Notes under the pieces: generated by a model
Databases searched by the model: none
What the model saw: only the letters and a program-made list of their open reading frames with translations
What the model was told of the DNA's origin: nothing
Program-made: the position numbers and the translations under genes
DNA from: Streptomyces sp. NBC_01304
GTDB taxonomy: Bacteria > Actinomycetota > Actinomycetes > Streptomycetales > Streptomycetaceae
Direction: 5' to 3'
NCBI RefSeq assembly: GCF_035975855.1
Contig: NZ_CP109055.1
Location: forward strand, 7,378,001 to 7,442,000
Length of the DNA stretch: 64,000 bases
In this document: positions 52,113 to 59,884 of the stretch, in pieces
Layout of the letters: each line of letters opens with the position of its first letter
How positions within the stretch are numbered: position 1 is the first letter of the stretch

Positions 52113-54572
52113 ATGAGTAGCCACGTGAACAACGCAGTGTGGTCGGGTACTTGGGTCGCTGAGCGGCTCGGAGTCGAACTCGTCGGCGACGAGAAGCTGC
52201 AGGACCTGCTCGGACTCGCGCTGCGGCGCAACCCCAAGCGGGCGCATCTGCTGGTGTCGAACGTGCTGGGCAAGCACGTTCCGCAGCGGCCCACGACCGT
52301 GTACATGGCGGGGCAGGAGCTGGGGCAGCGGGTGTACGCGCTGCTCGGTGAGGCCGAAGCCGCGCGGGCGGTCGTCCTCGGCTATGCGGAGACCGCGACC
52401 GGGCTCGGTCACTGCGTCGCCGACGGGGTGACCCTCGCGCCCTATCTGCACTCCACCCGACGGCCCGTCGAGGGCGTCGCGCAGGCGGGCGGCTTCGAGG
52501 AGGCCCACTCGCACGCGACCTCGCACCTGCTGCTGCCGGAGGATCCCGAACTCCTCGCGGGCGACGGCCCGTTGGTCCTCGTCGACGACGAGTTCTCCAC
52601 CGGGAACACCGTCCTCAACACCATCCGTGACCTGCACGCCCGCTACCCGCGCGACCGGTACGTCATCGTCGCGCTCGTCGACATGCGCTCGCCCGAGGAC
52701 CAGGGCCGGCTCGAAGCCTTCGCGGCCGAGATCGGGGCCCGGGTCGACCTGATCGCGGGCGCGACCGGGACGGTGCGCCTGCCCGAGGGCGTCCTCGACA
52801 AGGGCCAGGCGATCGTCGCCGAGCAGGAGGCCGCCCTGTCGGGTGCGGTGCCCGCTCAGCGTCCGGCACCGGGCACGGTCACGCGGGTCGACCTCGGCTG
52901 GCCCGAGGGCCTGCCCGACGGCGGCCGGCACGGCTTCACGCCCCGCCACCGGGTCGCCCTCGCCCAAGCCCTGCCCGCCGTCTCGGACCGCCTGGCCGCG
53001 GCGCTCGGCGACCCGGAGGAGGCGGGCCGGGTGCTCGTCCTCGGCTTCGAGGAACTGATGTACGCCCCGCTGCGGCTGGCCGGCCACCTGGAGGGCCGCG
53101 ACTTCGACGTCGCGTACTCCACCACCACCCGCTCACCCGTCCTCGCCATCGACGACCCCGGCTACGCGATCCGCACCCGCCTCACCTTCCCCGCGCACGA
53201 CGCCCCGGCCGATGGGCCCGGCACCCGGTACGCGTACAACGTCGCGGGCGGCGGCTTCGACTCGATCGTCCTCGTCGTGGACTCCGTCGCCGACACCCCC
53301 GAACTGCACGCTCCCGACGGCCTGTTGGCGCAGCTGGCCGGGCACGCCTCGCGCGTCGTCCTGGCCGTCATCCCTTCGTACGTCCCCTCGTACGCACCCG
53401 AAAGGCCCCGCATGCTGCCCGAGCCCCTTCGCGGCCCCGCCTTCTCCTCGTACGCACCCGACGAGGTGGGCTGGCTGCTGCAGGACCTCTCGGACGCGGA
53501 GCTGGAGGCGCCCACCGAGGAGCGCGAGGAGGCCATCCAGAGCGGTGGCGCGCACTACGCGGAGTCGCTGCCCGTCGAGTACCAGCCGAGCGAGCAGTAC
53601 CAGCAGCTGTTCCAGGCCGCCCTCGCGGAGTCGGCGGCCCGCATCGCGCAGGCCGTCGGCGTGGTCACCGAGACGGTCATCGCCGAACGCACGCCCCGCC
53701 CGGTCCTCGTCTCGCTGGCCCGCGCGGGCACGCCCGTCGGCGTCCTGATGCGGCGCTGGGCCCAGCACCGGCACGGCGTCGACCTCGCGCACTACGCGGT
53801 GTCCATCGTGCGCGGCCGCGGCATCGACGCCAACGCCCTGCGCTACCTGGCCGCCCACCATGACCCGGCCGACGTCGTCTTCGTCGACGGCTGGACCGGC
53901 AAGGGCGCCATCACCCGTGAACTCGCCGAGGCCGTCAAGGAGTTCGAGGCATCGGGTGGTGCTGTCGGCTTCGATCCGGAGATCGCGGTGCTCGCCGACC
54001 CGGGTTCCTGCGTCCGCACCTACGGCACGCGTGAGGACTTCCTCATCCCGTCCGCCTGCCTCAACTCGACCGTCTCCGGCCTGATATCGCGGACCGTGCT
54101 GCGGGCCGATCTGGTCGGGCCCGACGATTTCCACGGGGCCAAGTTCTACCGGGAGCTGGCCGGGGCCGATGTGTCGGTGCAGTTCCTCGACGCGGTCGCC
54201 GCGCGCTTCGACGAGGTGGGGGACGCGGTGGACGCGTCGGTCAAGGAGCTGCTGTCGGCCGACCGGGCGCCGACCTGGGAGGGCTGGGCCGCGGTTGAGC
54301 GGATCAGTGAGTCGTACGGGATCCACGACGTGAACCTGGTGAAGCCGGGCGTCGGCGAGACGACGCGCGTGCTCCTTCGCCGTGTCCCCTGGAAGATCCT
54401 GGCCAAGCGGGGCGCCGGGGCCGACCTGGACCACGTACGCCTGCTCGCGGAGCAGCGCGGGGTGCCGGTCGAGGAGGTCGACGAACTCCCGTACACCTGC
54501 GTCGGGTTGATCCACCCCAAGTACACGCGCGGCGCGACGGGCGCGGACGGCAAGGCGGTGGCGTCCGCATGA
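52113..54572 (+). CDS. Four-part fusion: phosphoribosyltransferase, TRSP, StiP-type and Pelota-like domains
   Basis: Protein of 819 residues. Order: phosphoribosyltransferase (about 35-230, PRPP loop VLVDDEFSTGNT at 156-167), TRSP-type domain (about 275-470), StiP-type phosphoribosyltransferase-like domain (about 445-730, second PRPP-like loop VVFVDGWTGKGAIT at 588-601), and a Pelota-like C-terminal segment (about 735-805). In many bacteria these parts are split over separate Ter genes. Likely role: joining a base-like moiety to ribose-5-phosphate. The start is 52113 or GTG 52125. Its stop overlaps the HAD gene by 4 bp. Confidence 0.82.
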   Translation: MSSHVNNAVWSGTWVAERLGVELVGDEKLQDLLGLALRRNPKRAHLLVSNVLGKHVPQRPTTVYMAGQELGQRVYALLGEAEAARAVVLGYAETATGLGHCVADGVTLAPYLHSTRRPVEGVAQAGGFEEAHSHATSHLLLPEDPELLAGDGPLVLVDDEFSTGNTVLNTIRDLHARYPRDRYVIVALVDMRSPEDQGRLEAFAAEIGARVDLIAGATGTVRLPEGVLDKGQAIVAEQEAALSGAVPAQRPAPGTVTRVDLGWPEGLPDGGRHGFTPRHRVALAQALPAVSDRLAAALGDPEEAGRVLVLGFEELMYAPLRLAGHLEGRDFDVAYSTTTRSPVLAIDDPGYAIRTRLTFPAHDAPADGPGTRYAYNVAGGGFDSIVLVVDSVADTPELHAPDGLLAQLAGHASRVVLAVIPSYVPSYAPERPRMLPEPLRGPAFSSYAPDEVGWLLQDLSDAELEAPTEEREEAIQSGGAHYAESLPVEYQPSEQYQQLFQAALAESAARIAQAVGVVTETVIAERTPRPVLVSLARAGTPVGVLMRRWAQHRHGVDLAHYAVSIVRGRGIDANALRYLAAHHDPADVVFVDGWTGKGAITRELAEAVKEFEASGGAVGFDPEIAVLADPGSCVRTYGTREDFLIPSACLNSTVSGLISRTVLRADLVGPDDFHGAKFYRELAGADVSVQFLDAVAARFDEVGDAVDASVKELLSADRAPTWEGWAAVERISESYGIHDVNLVKPGVGETTRVLLRRVPWKILAKRGAGADLDHVRLLAEQRGVPVEEVDELPYTCVGLIHPKYTRGATGADGKAVASA

Positions 54573-55390
54573 GCACGACCAGGACCGCGACCACGCTGGT
54601 GGCGAGCGATCTCGACCGTACGCTGATCTACTCCGCGCCCGCCCTGCAGCTGGACATGCCGGACGCGTCGGCGCCCCGGCTGCTGTGCGTCGAGGTGTAC
54701 CAGGGCAAGCCGCTGTCGTACCTGACGGAGACGGCGGCCGGCCTGCTCGCCGCACTCGGTGAGCAGGCGGTCTTCGTGCCGACCACGACCCGCACCCGTG
54801 AGCAGTACCAGCGCATCCATCTCCCGGGCCCCGCCCCGCAGTTCGCGATCTGCGCGAACGGCGGGCACATCCTCGTCGACGGCGTCTCGGATGCGTCCTG
54901 GCAGCGGCAGGTCGCCGCCCGGCTCGCCGACGAGTGCGCCTCGCTCGCGGAGGTGCGCGCACATCTCCTGCGTACGGCCGACGAGTCCTGGCTTCTCAAG
55001 GAGCGGGTGGCGGAGGACCTCTTCGCGTATCTCGTCGTCGAGCGCGCGCTGCTGCCCGAGGGCTGGGTGAAGGAACTCGGCGAGTGGGCGCAGGGGCGCG
55101 GCTGGACGGTGTCCCTGCAGGGCCGCAAGATCTACGCCGTGCCGAAGCCCCTGACCAAGAGCGCCGCCATGCGCGAGGTGGCCCGCCGGACCGGCGCCGA
55201 GCTGACCCTCGCGGCCGGTGACTCCCTCCTCGACGCGGACCTGCTGCTCGCGGCGGACCGCGCCTGGCGGCCGGGGCACGGCGAGTTGGCGGAAACGGGC
55301 TGGACGGCGCCCTCGCTGACGGTGCTGCCGGAGCTGGGAGTTGCGGCAGGGGAGCGGATCCTGCGCGAGTTCCTGGACGCGTCCGGCTGA
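54569..55390 (+). CDS. HAD-superfamily phosphatase of the Ter module
   Basis: Protein of 273 residues with the HAD motifs in order: SDLDRTLIYS (nucleophile Asp and acid Asp), PTTTRTREQY (motif 2 Thr), a Lys in KSAAMREV and the acidic AGDSLLDADLL (motif 4). It probably removes a phosphate from the ribosylated intermediate made by the upstream fusion enzyme. ATGA overlap with that gene indicates translational coupling. Confidence 0.86.
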   Translation: MSTTRTATTLVASDLDRTLIYSAPALQLDMPDASAPRLLCVEVYQGKPLSYLTETAAGLLAALGEQAVFVPTTTRTREQYQRIHLPGPAPQFAICANGGHILVDGVSDASWQRQVAARLADECASLAEVRAHLLRTADESWLLKERVAEDLFAYLVVERALLPEGWVKELGEWAQGRGWTVSLQGRKIYAVPKPLTKSAAMREVARRTGAELTLAAGDSLLDADLLLAADRAWRPGHGELAETGWTAPSLTVLPELGVAAGERILREFLDASG

Positions 55391-55430
55391 GGGCTGTCGC
55401 CCCGGCCGTCGGCTGGGGCACGCTGCCCTC

Positions 55431-56090
55431 ATGACGAAGGGAAACAGCACACCACTCACGGCCGAGCTGTACGCCTACATGCTGGGCCACAACCCGCCGC
55501 TCGACCCCGTCCAGCGCATGCTCGTCGACGTCACGCACACCGAGCTGCCGATGTACGCGGGCAAGCAGGTCGCCGAGGAGCAGGGCCCGCTGCTCGCGTT
55601 CCTCGTCGGCCTGACCGGGGCCCGCCACATCGTCGAGGTCGGTACCTTCACGGGCCTGTCCGCCCTGTCGATGGCCCAGGCCCTGCCCCCCGGCGGCACC
55701 CTCCTCACCTGCGACGTCTCGGAGGAGTGGACGGCCCACGCCCGTGACGCCTGGGAGAAGGCGGGCGTGGCGGACCGCATCGACCTGCGCCTGGCCCCCG
55801 CGCTCGACACCCTGCGCGCACTGCCCCTCGCCCCGCACATCGACATGGCGTTCCTCGACGCGGACAAGGACAACTACGTCGCGTACTGGGAGGAGTTGGT
55901 GCCCCGCATGCGGCGCGGCGGCCTGATCGTCGCGGACAACGTGTTCCTGCGCGGCGAGGTCACCGACCCGGGGGCGACCGGCCTCGCGGCGGCGATCAAG
56001 GAGTTCAACGAGCGCGTACGGGCGGACGATCGCGTGGACAGCGTGATGCTGGCGGTGGCGGACGGACTGACGTTGGCGCGGAGGCTCTGA
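55431..56090 (+). CDS. SAM-dependent O-methyltransferase (class I, family 3)
   Basis: Protein of 219 residues like catechol or caffeoyl-CoA O-methyltransferases. The SAM loop is EVGTFTGLSALSMAQ; the metal and substrate residues lie in FLDADKDNYVAYW and VADNVF. ATG 55431 lies 40 bp after the HAD stop on the same strand, so it may tailor the product of the Ter module. It could equally be an independent gene, as such enzymes are common in Streptomyces. Confidence 0.88.
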   Translation: MTKGNSTPLTAELYAYMLGHNPPLDPVQRMLVDVTHTELPMYAGKQVAEEQGPLLAFLVGLTGARHIVEVGTFTGLSALSMAQALPPGGTLLTCDVSEEWTAHARDAWEKAGVADRIDLRLAPALDTLRALPLAPHIDMAFLDADKDNYVAYWEELVPRMRRGGLIVADNVFLRGEVTDPGATGLAAAIKEFNERVRADDRVDSVMLAVADGLTLARRL

Positions 56091-56253
56091 GGACGCTCCC
56101 GGAAAAGTCGGCCGGCGACCGATGAGTTCCCGCGTGATCCGCAGTCATAGATGACAGTTGGTGCGAGGAAGCCACGAGTGTGGTCCAATCGCGCACCGGC
56201 CGAAAACCGTCCTACCTGCGGCCAACCAGCCACCAGACACCGAGGAACCCGAG

Positions 56254-56826
56254 ATGCGCACCCTGATCAGCACCGCCTTCATTTCCCTCGACGGAGTCGT
56301 GGAGGGCCCGGGCGGCGAGCCGGGCTACCGGAACTCGGGCTGGACCTTCAAGGACATCGAATTCCTCCCCGAGGCCTTCGAGATCAAGGGCCGGGAGCAG
56401 GAAGAAGCCACCGCGATACTCCTCGGCCGGACCAGCTACGAGGCGTTCAGCCCGGTGTGGCCCGACATGGAGGACTTCGCCGGCTACAAGGTGATGCCGA
56501 AGTACGTCGTCTCCACCAAGCTCACCGAGGACGACCTGGTGGACAACTGGGGCGAGCAGACGATCCTGCGCTCGCTCGACGAGGTCGCCGCGCTGAAGGA
56601 GACCGAGGGCGGCCCGATCATCGTCCACGGCAGCGCCGCCCTGAACCAGGCCCTGTCGGACGCCGGCCTGATCGACCGCTACCACCTGCTCGTCTTCCCG
56701 CTGCTGCTCGGCGCCGGCAAGCGGCTCTTCAGCGCCACGGACAAGGACCAGCAGAAGCTGAAGCTGGTCGAGCACGAGGCCTACGCCAACGGCCTGCAGA
56801 AGAACGTTTTCGACGTCGTCCGCTGA
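56254..56826 (+). CDS. Dihydrofolate-reductase-like (RibD C-terminal) protein
   Basis: Protein of 190 residues with the RibD-C/DHFR fold: MRTLISTAFISLDGVVEGPGG at the start, LLGRTSYEAFSPVW, and the cofactor segment PIIVHGSAALNQAL. Family members are NADPH reductases of mostly unknown substrate. ATG 56254 begins the conserved part. It is the last gene before the tRNA remnant and integrated element. The 163 bases before it hold no gene. Confidence 0.87.
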   Translation: MRTLISTAFISLDGVVEGPGGEPGYRNSGWTFKDIEFLPEAFEIKGREQEEATAILLGRTSYEAFSPVWPDMEDFAGYKVMPKYVVSTKLTEDDLVDNWGEQTILRSLDEVAALKETEGGPIIVHGSAALNQALSDAGLIDRYHLLVFPLLLGAGKRLFSATDKDQQKLKLVEHEAYANGLQKNVFDVVR

Positions 56827-56867
56827 CGTCGTCCGCCGGCGTCGTCAGCTGCTCGCGGTAGGGGCAC

Positions 56868-56907
56868 AAAAAACCAGCCAGGCTGCCGTATCGGCATCCT
56901 GGCTGGT
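56868..56907 (-). terminator. Intrinsic terminator downstream of the tRNA remnant
   Basis: A 16-bp stem with one mismatch (56873-56888 with 56892-56907) and a 3-nt loop; on the minus strand it is followed by six T. It is the original terminator of the tRNA gene whose 3' part lies at 56916-56957. Confidence 0.8.
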
Positions 56908-56915
56908 CATTGCTG

Positions 56916-56957
56916 TGGGCGCGGACGGTTTCGAACCGCCGACATCCTCCTTGTAAG
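56916..56957 (-). pseudogene. 3' fragment of a tRNA-Val(UAC) gene at the integration junction
   Basis: On the minus strand these 42 nt read as the anticodon loop CTTACAA, the 3' anticodon stem GGAGG, variable loop ATGTC, T-arm (GGCGG, TTCGAAA, CCGTC), the acceptor half CGCGCCC and discriminator A. This closely follows bacterial tRNA-Val(TAC). The 5' half is absent: the bases to the right pair neither as an anticodon stem nor as an acceptor. Hence it is the chromosomal remnant left when an element integrated; a complete tRNA should lie at the other end. Confidence 0.8.
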
Positions 56958-56962
56958 GATGT
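56942..56962. other. Attachment-site core (attL/attR type) with symmetric arms
   Basis: ACATCCT (56942-56948) and AGGATGT (56956-56962) are perfect inverted arms around the 7-nt CCTTGTA, which coincides with the tRNA anticodon loop. A 7-bp crossover region flanked by inverted core-binding arms within a tRNA anticodon loop is the layout used by tyrosine integrases. Confidence 0.72.
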
Positions 56963-57279
56963 TGGATCATGCTTTCGTGATCAAGAGCGCCGAAGTGTGT
57001 TCGACCAGGTCAAATGGATATCCGTGCAGGTCAGAGGCTCGTCCTGGTAGGAGCGGAGCCTAGCGGCGAGAGCAGTTCTTACCGGATCCTTCCCGATCTT
57101 TCCCTGGCTGTTCTTAGGCGTCTGTCCCCCGCCTGTCCCCCGAGCGTGCCCCGAGACCCTCCGCCTGGCCCTTCACGCGATCATCTGTATCAAAGCCGCA
57201 GCTAACGCATTGCTAGGCAATCGACGGACTACCGCTCAGGGTTCGCGGCCTAGCACCGCAGCGAACGCGGGCTGCGGAC
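56963..57279. other. Gene-free end of the element with possible integrase arm sites
   Basis: No credible gene in these 317 bases. CAGGTCA occurs at 57006-57012 and 57027-57033, exactly 21 bp apart, as expected of integrase arm-type sites on one helix face. CTGTCCCCC also occurs twice in a row around 57121-57140. This is where att-proximal binding sites of an element would be expected. Confidence 0.4.
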
Positions 57280-57768
57280 TCAGGCGGTGTCGAAGTCCGT
57301 GATGGTGAGGCCGCGTCGGCGAAGCTCGGACAGGGTTTCGCTGTCCATCGATGCGGAGGGTGTGCTGTGGAAGATGCCATTGCCGAGGTCGGCGTCCGGC
57401 TGTGGGAAGTTCGCGCTTGAGGGGAGCAGGATGACAGCCAGTTCCGGGTCGAGCGGTTCTGTGCTGCCGTCAGCAGTGAGGCTCCATGCCCAGGCGTCGA
57501 TGGGCACTCTGATGTGTCCGAGGTGGGGCACAGTGACGGTCAGGGAGCCCTGCGGCTTTTCCTTGGAGAGGAGGTTGGCGAGGCGGTCGACGAGAAATGT
57601 GACGTCCTCAGCCTGGAAGGTCATGCGGTGGTTGTCGGAGAGTTGTCCTAGGACGGAGACGGTGCCGCCTTCTGTGTGGACGGAGATCGTCATGCGCCGG
57701 TCGTCTTCAAAGGCGGTGTTGAAGGCGCCGAGGAAGAGGCCGGCGGCGCGGGCTTCGGGGGTGGTCAT
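57280..57768 (-). CDS. Hypothetical element protein (162 aa)
   Basis: Not recognised. Acidic soluble protein beginning MTTPEARAAGLFLGAFNTAF, with a beta-rich middle and a short C-terminal part ending TELSE-like helices and LTITDFDTA. ATG 57768 is chosen because GGAGA lies 4 nt upstream; ATG 57780 is the alternative. Last gene of the leftward run, 97 bp after the previous stop. Confidence 0.7.
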   Translation of the reverse strand: MTTPEARAAGLFLGAFNTAFEDDRRMTISVHTEGGTVSVLGQLSDNHRMTFQAEDVTFLVDRLANLLSKEKPQGSLTVTVPHLGHIRVPIDAWAWSLTADGSTEPLDPELAVILLPSSANFPQPDADLGNGIFHSTPSASMDSETLSELRRRGLTITDFDTA

Positions 57769-57865
57769 GGGGTTCTCCATGGGGTTACAGGTGTTGCGGC
57801 GCCGTGCTTGGGCTTTCCTATGGTCAGGGTAGAGGGTGGATTGCAGCCCCGTCGTGAGTGTTCGT

Positions 57866-58594
57866 TCACCGGTGGTTGAGGCCTGGCACTCTGCCGATGC
57901 CGTGTGCCTCCAGCCGGGCGACCCTGCGGCTGGACTCAGGGATATCTGCGTTGGGCCCGCAGGCTATGACGAGGGCGCAGTGGATCTTGGCGGGGTCGTG
58001 CTCGTCGCCGCGGGCGACGCGTAGGACCAGGCGCTCATGGTGCTGGAACTCTTGTCCGCAGATGCGGCACTCCTCGTGGAGGAAGGACGGGTTGTGGCCG
58101 GCGGCGGTCATGATCCGCTCGTGATCCCACACTCCTTCGTCGCCGTGCGTCGCGTCGATGGCATTGCCGACGTGGAAGTGCTGGCCGGGTGCGTCGTTCA
58201 GGTCGAAGAGGCAGGCAAATACGTCTTCGCTGGTCCGCTCGTCCTTGATGCTGATGAGTACCTTGCCGGGCCGGTAGTGGACGCTGCTGCGTAGGTCGAA
58301 GCCGAGTGCGGTGATGCGGTGGATGCTCATCTCGAACGCTGACTTGGGGTCGTCGTTGTGCTTGGGCATGAGGTCGCATGCGATCGGATTCAGCCCGACG
58401 ATGTGGCCCTTGTCGTTGTAGGAGACCTCGAACCGTATCCAGTCGTGGAGCTGGTTCTCCCGGCCGTCCAGCGGGCACGGCATCAGCCCCCAAAGCAGCG
58501 TTCGTGCCGCCGTGCCCGTGATCATCTCGGCGTCCCACTCCCAGTGGGTCGGTCGCCGCACTCCGTCCGGTGTGGTGATCTCCTGCGCGTTCAC
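57866..58594 (-). CDS. Hypothetical element protein with Cys/His zinc-like motif (242 aa)
   Basis: Not recognised. Residues about 174-210 contain CRICGQEFQHHERL followed by CALVIAC, a pattern that could bind zinc. The first 110 residues look like a mixed alpha/beta domain. The GTG start at 58594 overlaps the upstream stop by 4 bp (GTGA), so it is translated with the gene before it. Confidence 0.75.
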   Translation of the reverse strand: MNAQEITTPDGVRRPTHWEWDAEMITGTAARTLLWGLMPCPLDGRENQLHDWIRFEVSYNDKGHIVGLNPIACDLMPKHNDDPKSAFEMSIHRITALGFDLRSSVHYRPGKVLISIKDERTSEDVFACLFDLNDAPGQHFHVGNAIDATHGDEGVWDHERIMTAAGHNPSFLHEECRICGQEFQHHERLVLRVARGDEHDPAKIHCALVIACGPNADIPESSRRVARLEAHGIGRVPGLNHR

Positions 58595-59058
58595 TTTCCT
58601 GCCTTCTTCCGGCGCTCCAGCATTCGCGCCTTGATCTGGAACTGTGTTGGTTCGGTGTAGGCGTGCTTGCCCCAGGCCGAGGATTGGGTGCTGTGTCTAC
58701 GGGTCAGTCCGCAGTACCGGCAGCCCATTGGGGGGACGTCCGGTCGTACGGGGTCGGTGCCGCGGGGGCGTAGCGTCGATGAGGAGCCGTCGGCATGCCG
58801 GATGGTGACTTCCCCGTATTCGATGGCGATCGTTGCGCTCTTGCTGAGGCCGCGGAAGACGAGCGCAATGGCCAGCCATCTCGGCCACGGGCCCTCGGCG
58901 TTGTGCACGCCGTACGAGGTGGAGTACGTCTCGTCGAACTCGTCGACGTCGGTGGGGACCAGGGCCTCGGCTTCGGCCCTCAGTTCTTCTGGCGTGCGGC
59001 CGTCGGGCGGTGGAGGGAACATCTCCGTGATGACGGCCGTGGTGATTGCGTTGGTCAT
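58591..59058 (-). CDS. Hypothetical element protein (155 aa)
   Basis: Not recognised. It begins MTNAITTAVITEMFPPPPDG, has a middle with a FRGLSKSATIAIEYGEVTIRHADG segment, and ends with a CRYCG pair and a basic tail (MLERRKKAGK). ATG 59058 overlaps the upstream stop (ATGA). The Cys pair and basic end suggest nucleic-acid contact, but this is only a suggestion. Confidence 0.73.
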   Translation of the reverse strand: MTNAITTAVITEMFPPPPDGRTPEELRAEAEALVPTDVDEFDETYSTSYGVHNAEGPWPRWLAIALVFRGLSKSATIAIEYGEVTIRHADGSSSTLRPRGTDPVRPDVPPMGCRYCGLTRRHSTQSSAWGKHAYTEPTQFQIKARMLERRKKAGK

Positions 59059-59516
59059 GCGCTCAGCGCCTTCGCGCTGCAGTCCTTGCAGTACTCGGAG
59101 CACAGCATTGCTTCGCCCTGTGGCTGCCCCTGGCCGCAGGTCCGGCAGTTCGCCCAGGATCTCGTTGTGAACGCCACTTGGTCTGAGCCGCATTCGGTGC
59201 AGAGGACTCTATGTATGCGGGGGAGCGTTCCGTCTTCGTAGGGCTCGCCTGCGGCGTAGCCCAGCAGTCGCGACTGCGCGTCGAGCATGTCGGCTTCGGG
59301 AGTGTCTGGGTCTTGCGTCAGGCGTACGAACACGGCGTGGGCAAGGGTGGTGTTCGATGTCAGCGGGTGCGCTTCGAGCTGAGTGACGATGCACGACGTG
59401 CCTCGTTCCCCGTCGTCGTTGAGCGTGTGGTGCACGATTTCCCACACCGCGCGCCAGTCCTTGCCGAGACCTGGTCGGACTGCATCAGTGCGAGGCATGC
59501 GGGTCGTTGTTGTCAC
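59055..59516 (-). CDS. Hypothetical element protein with C-terminal zinc ribbon (153 aa)
   Basis: The C-terminus has two Cys pairs spaced as a zinc ribbon (CTECGSDQ and CRTCGQGQ), then CSEYCKDC. The N-terminal 90 residues (DWRAVWEIVHHTLNDDGERG region) are not recognised. GTG 59516 has GGAAGG about 8 nt upstream and overlaps the stop of the small upstream gene (GTGA). Confidence 0.73.
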   Translation of the reverse strand: MTTTTRMPRTDAVRPGLGKDWRAVWEIVHHTLNDDGERGTSCIVTQLEAHPLTSNTTLAHAVFVRLTQDPDTPEADMLDAQSRLLGYAAGEPYEDGTLPRIHRVLCTECGSDQVAFTTRSWANCRTCGQGQPQGEAMLCSEYCKDCSAKALSA

Positions 59517-59650
59517 AGTTGGCGGCCTTCCTGCTCGCGGGTGTTGAGGTGTACGGCTTTCTGCTCGTGCTCCTTCCGGAGGGTGGGATGGCAGTGGGTC
59601 CGGAACGTGTGGAGTGTGGTCGGGGATGTGATCGGTATGGCCGGTTTCAT
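59513..59650 (-). CDS. Small basic element protein (45 aa)
   Basis: Short gene with a perfect ribosome site: AGGAGA lies 6 nt before ATG 59650. The product is rich in His, Arg and Thr (LHTFRTHCHPTLRKEHEQ) and its TGA overlaps the next start (GTGA), which argues that it is translated. Function unknown. Confidence 0.62.
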   Translation of the reverse strand: MKPAIPITSPTTLHTFRTHCHPTLRKEHEQKAVHLNTREQEGRQL

Positions 59651-59723
59651 GGCTGTTCTCCTAGTTTGAGGGCAGGCGATTTTGAGTCATTCCTGGCCGA
59701 TGGCGGCGTGCGGTCTGGTGACG

Positions 59724-59753
59724 GTTTGCGGCCTAATGTTCAAGTTTGCGGCC
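59724..59753. repeat. Two direct repeats with a 20-bp period
   Basis: GTTTGCGGCC occurs at 59724-59733 and 59744-59753, two helical turns apart, in a 234-bp gap with no convincing gene. Candidate binding site for an element-coded protein. Confidence 0.5.
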
Positions 59754-59884
59754 ATGTCTTGCCGCGTCGAGGGTCGGAAGCCGGAGGCGGGGTCCTGCTG
59801 GCATGGGAGTGGCTCGGTCTGATGGGTGGCCGAGGCGATCCACGGGCGGGGGGCTGCCGGAGGGTGCTGAACTCCGTCACCGCC

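Noticed and set aside
56910..57005. Complete tRNA gene on the minus strand
   Set aside because: Only the part from the anticodon loop to the 3' end folds as tRNA; no D-arm and no 5' acceptor strand complementary to CGCGCCC is present to the right.
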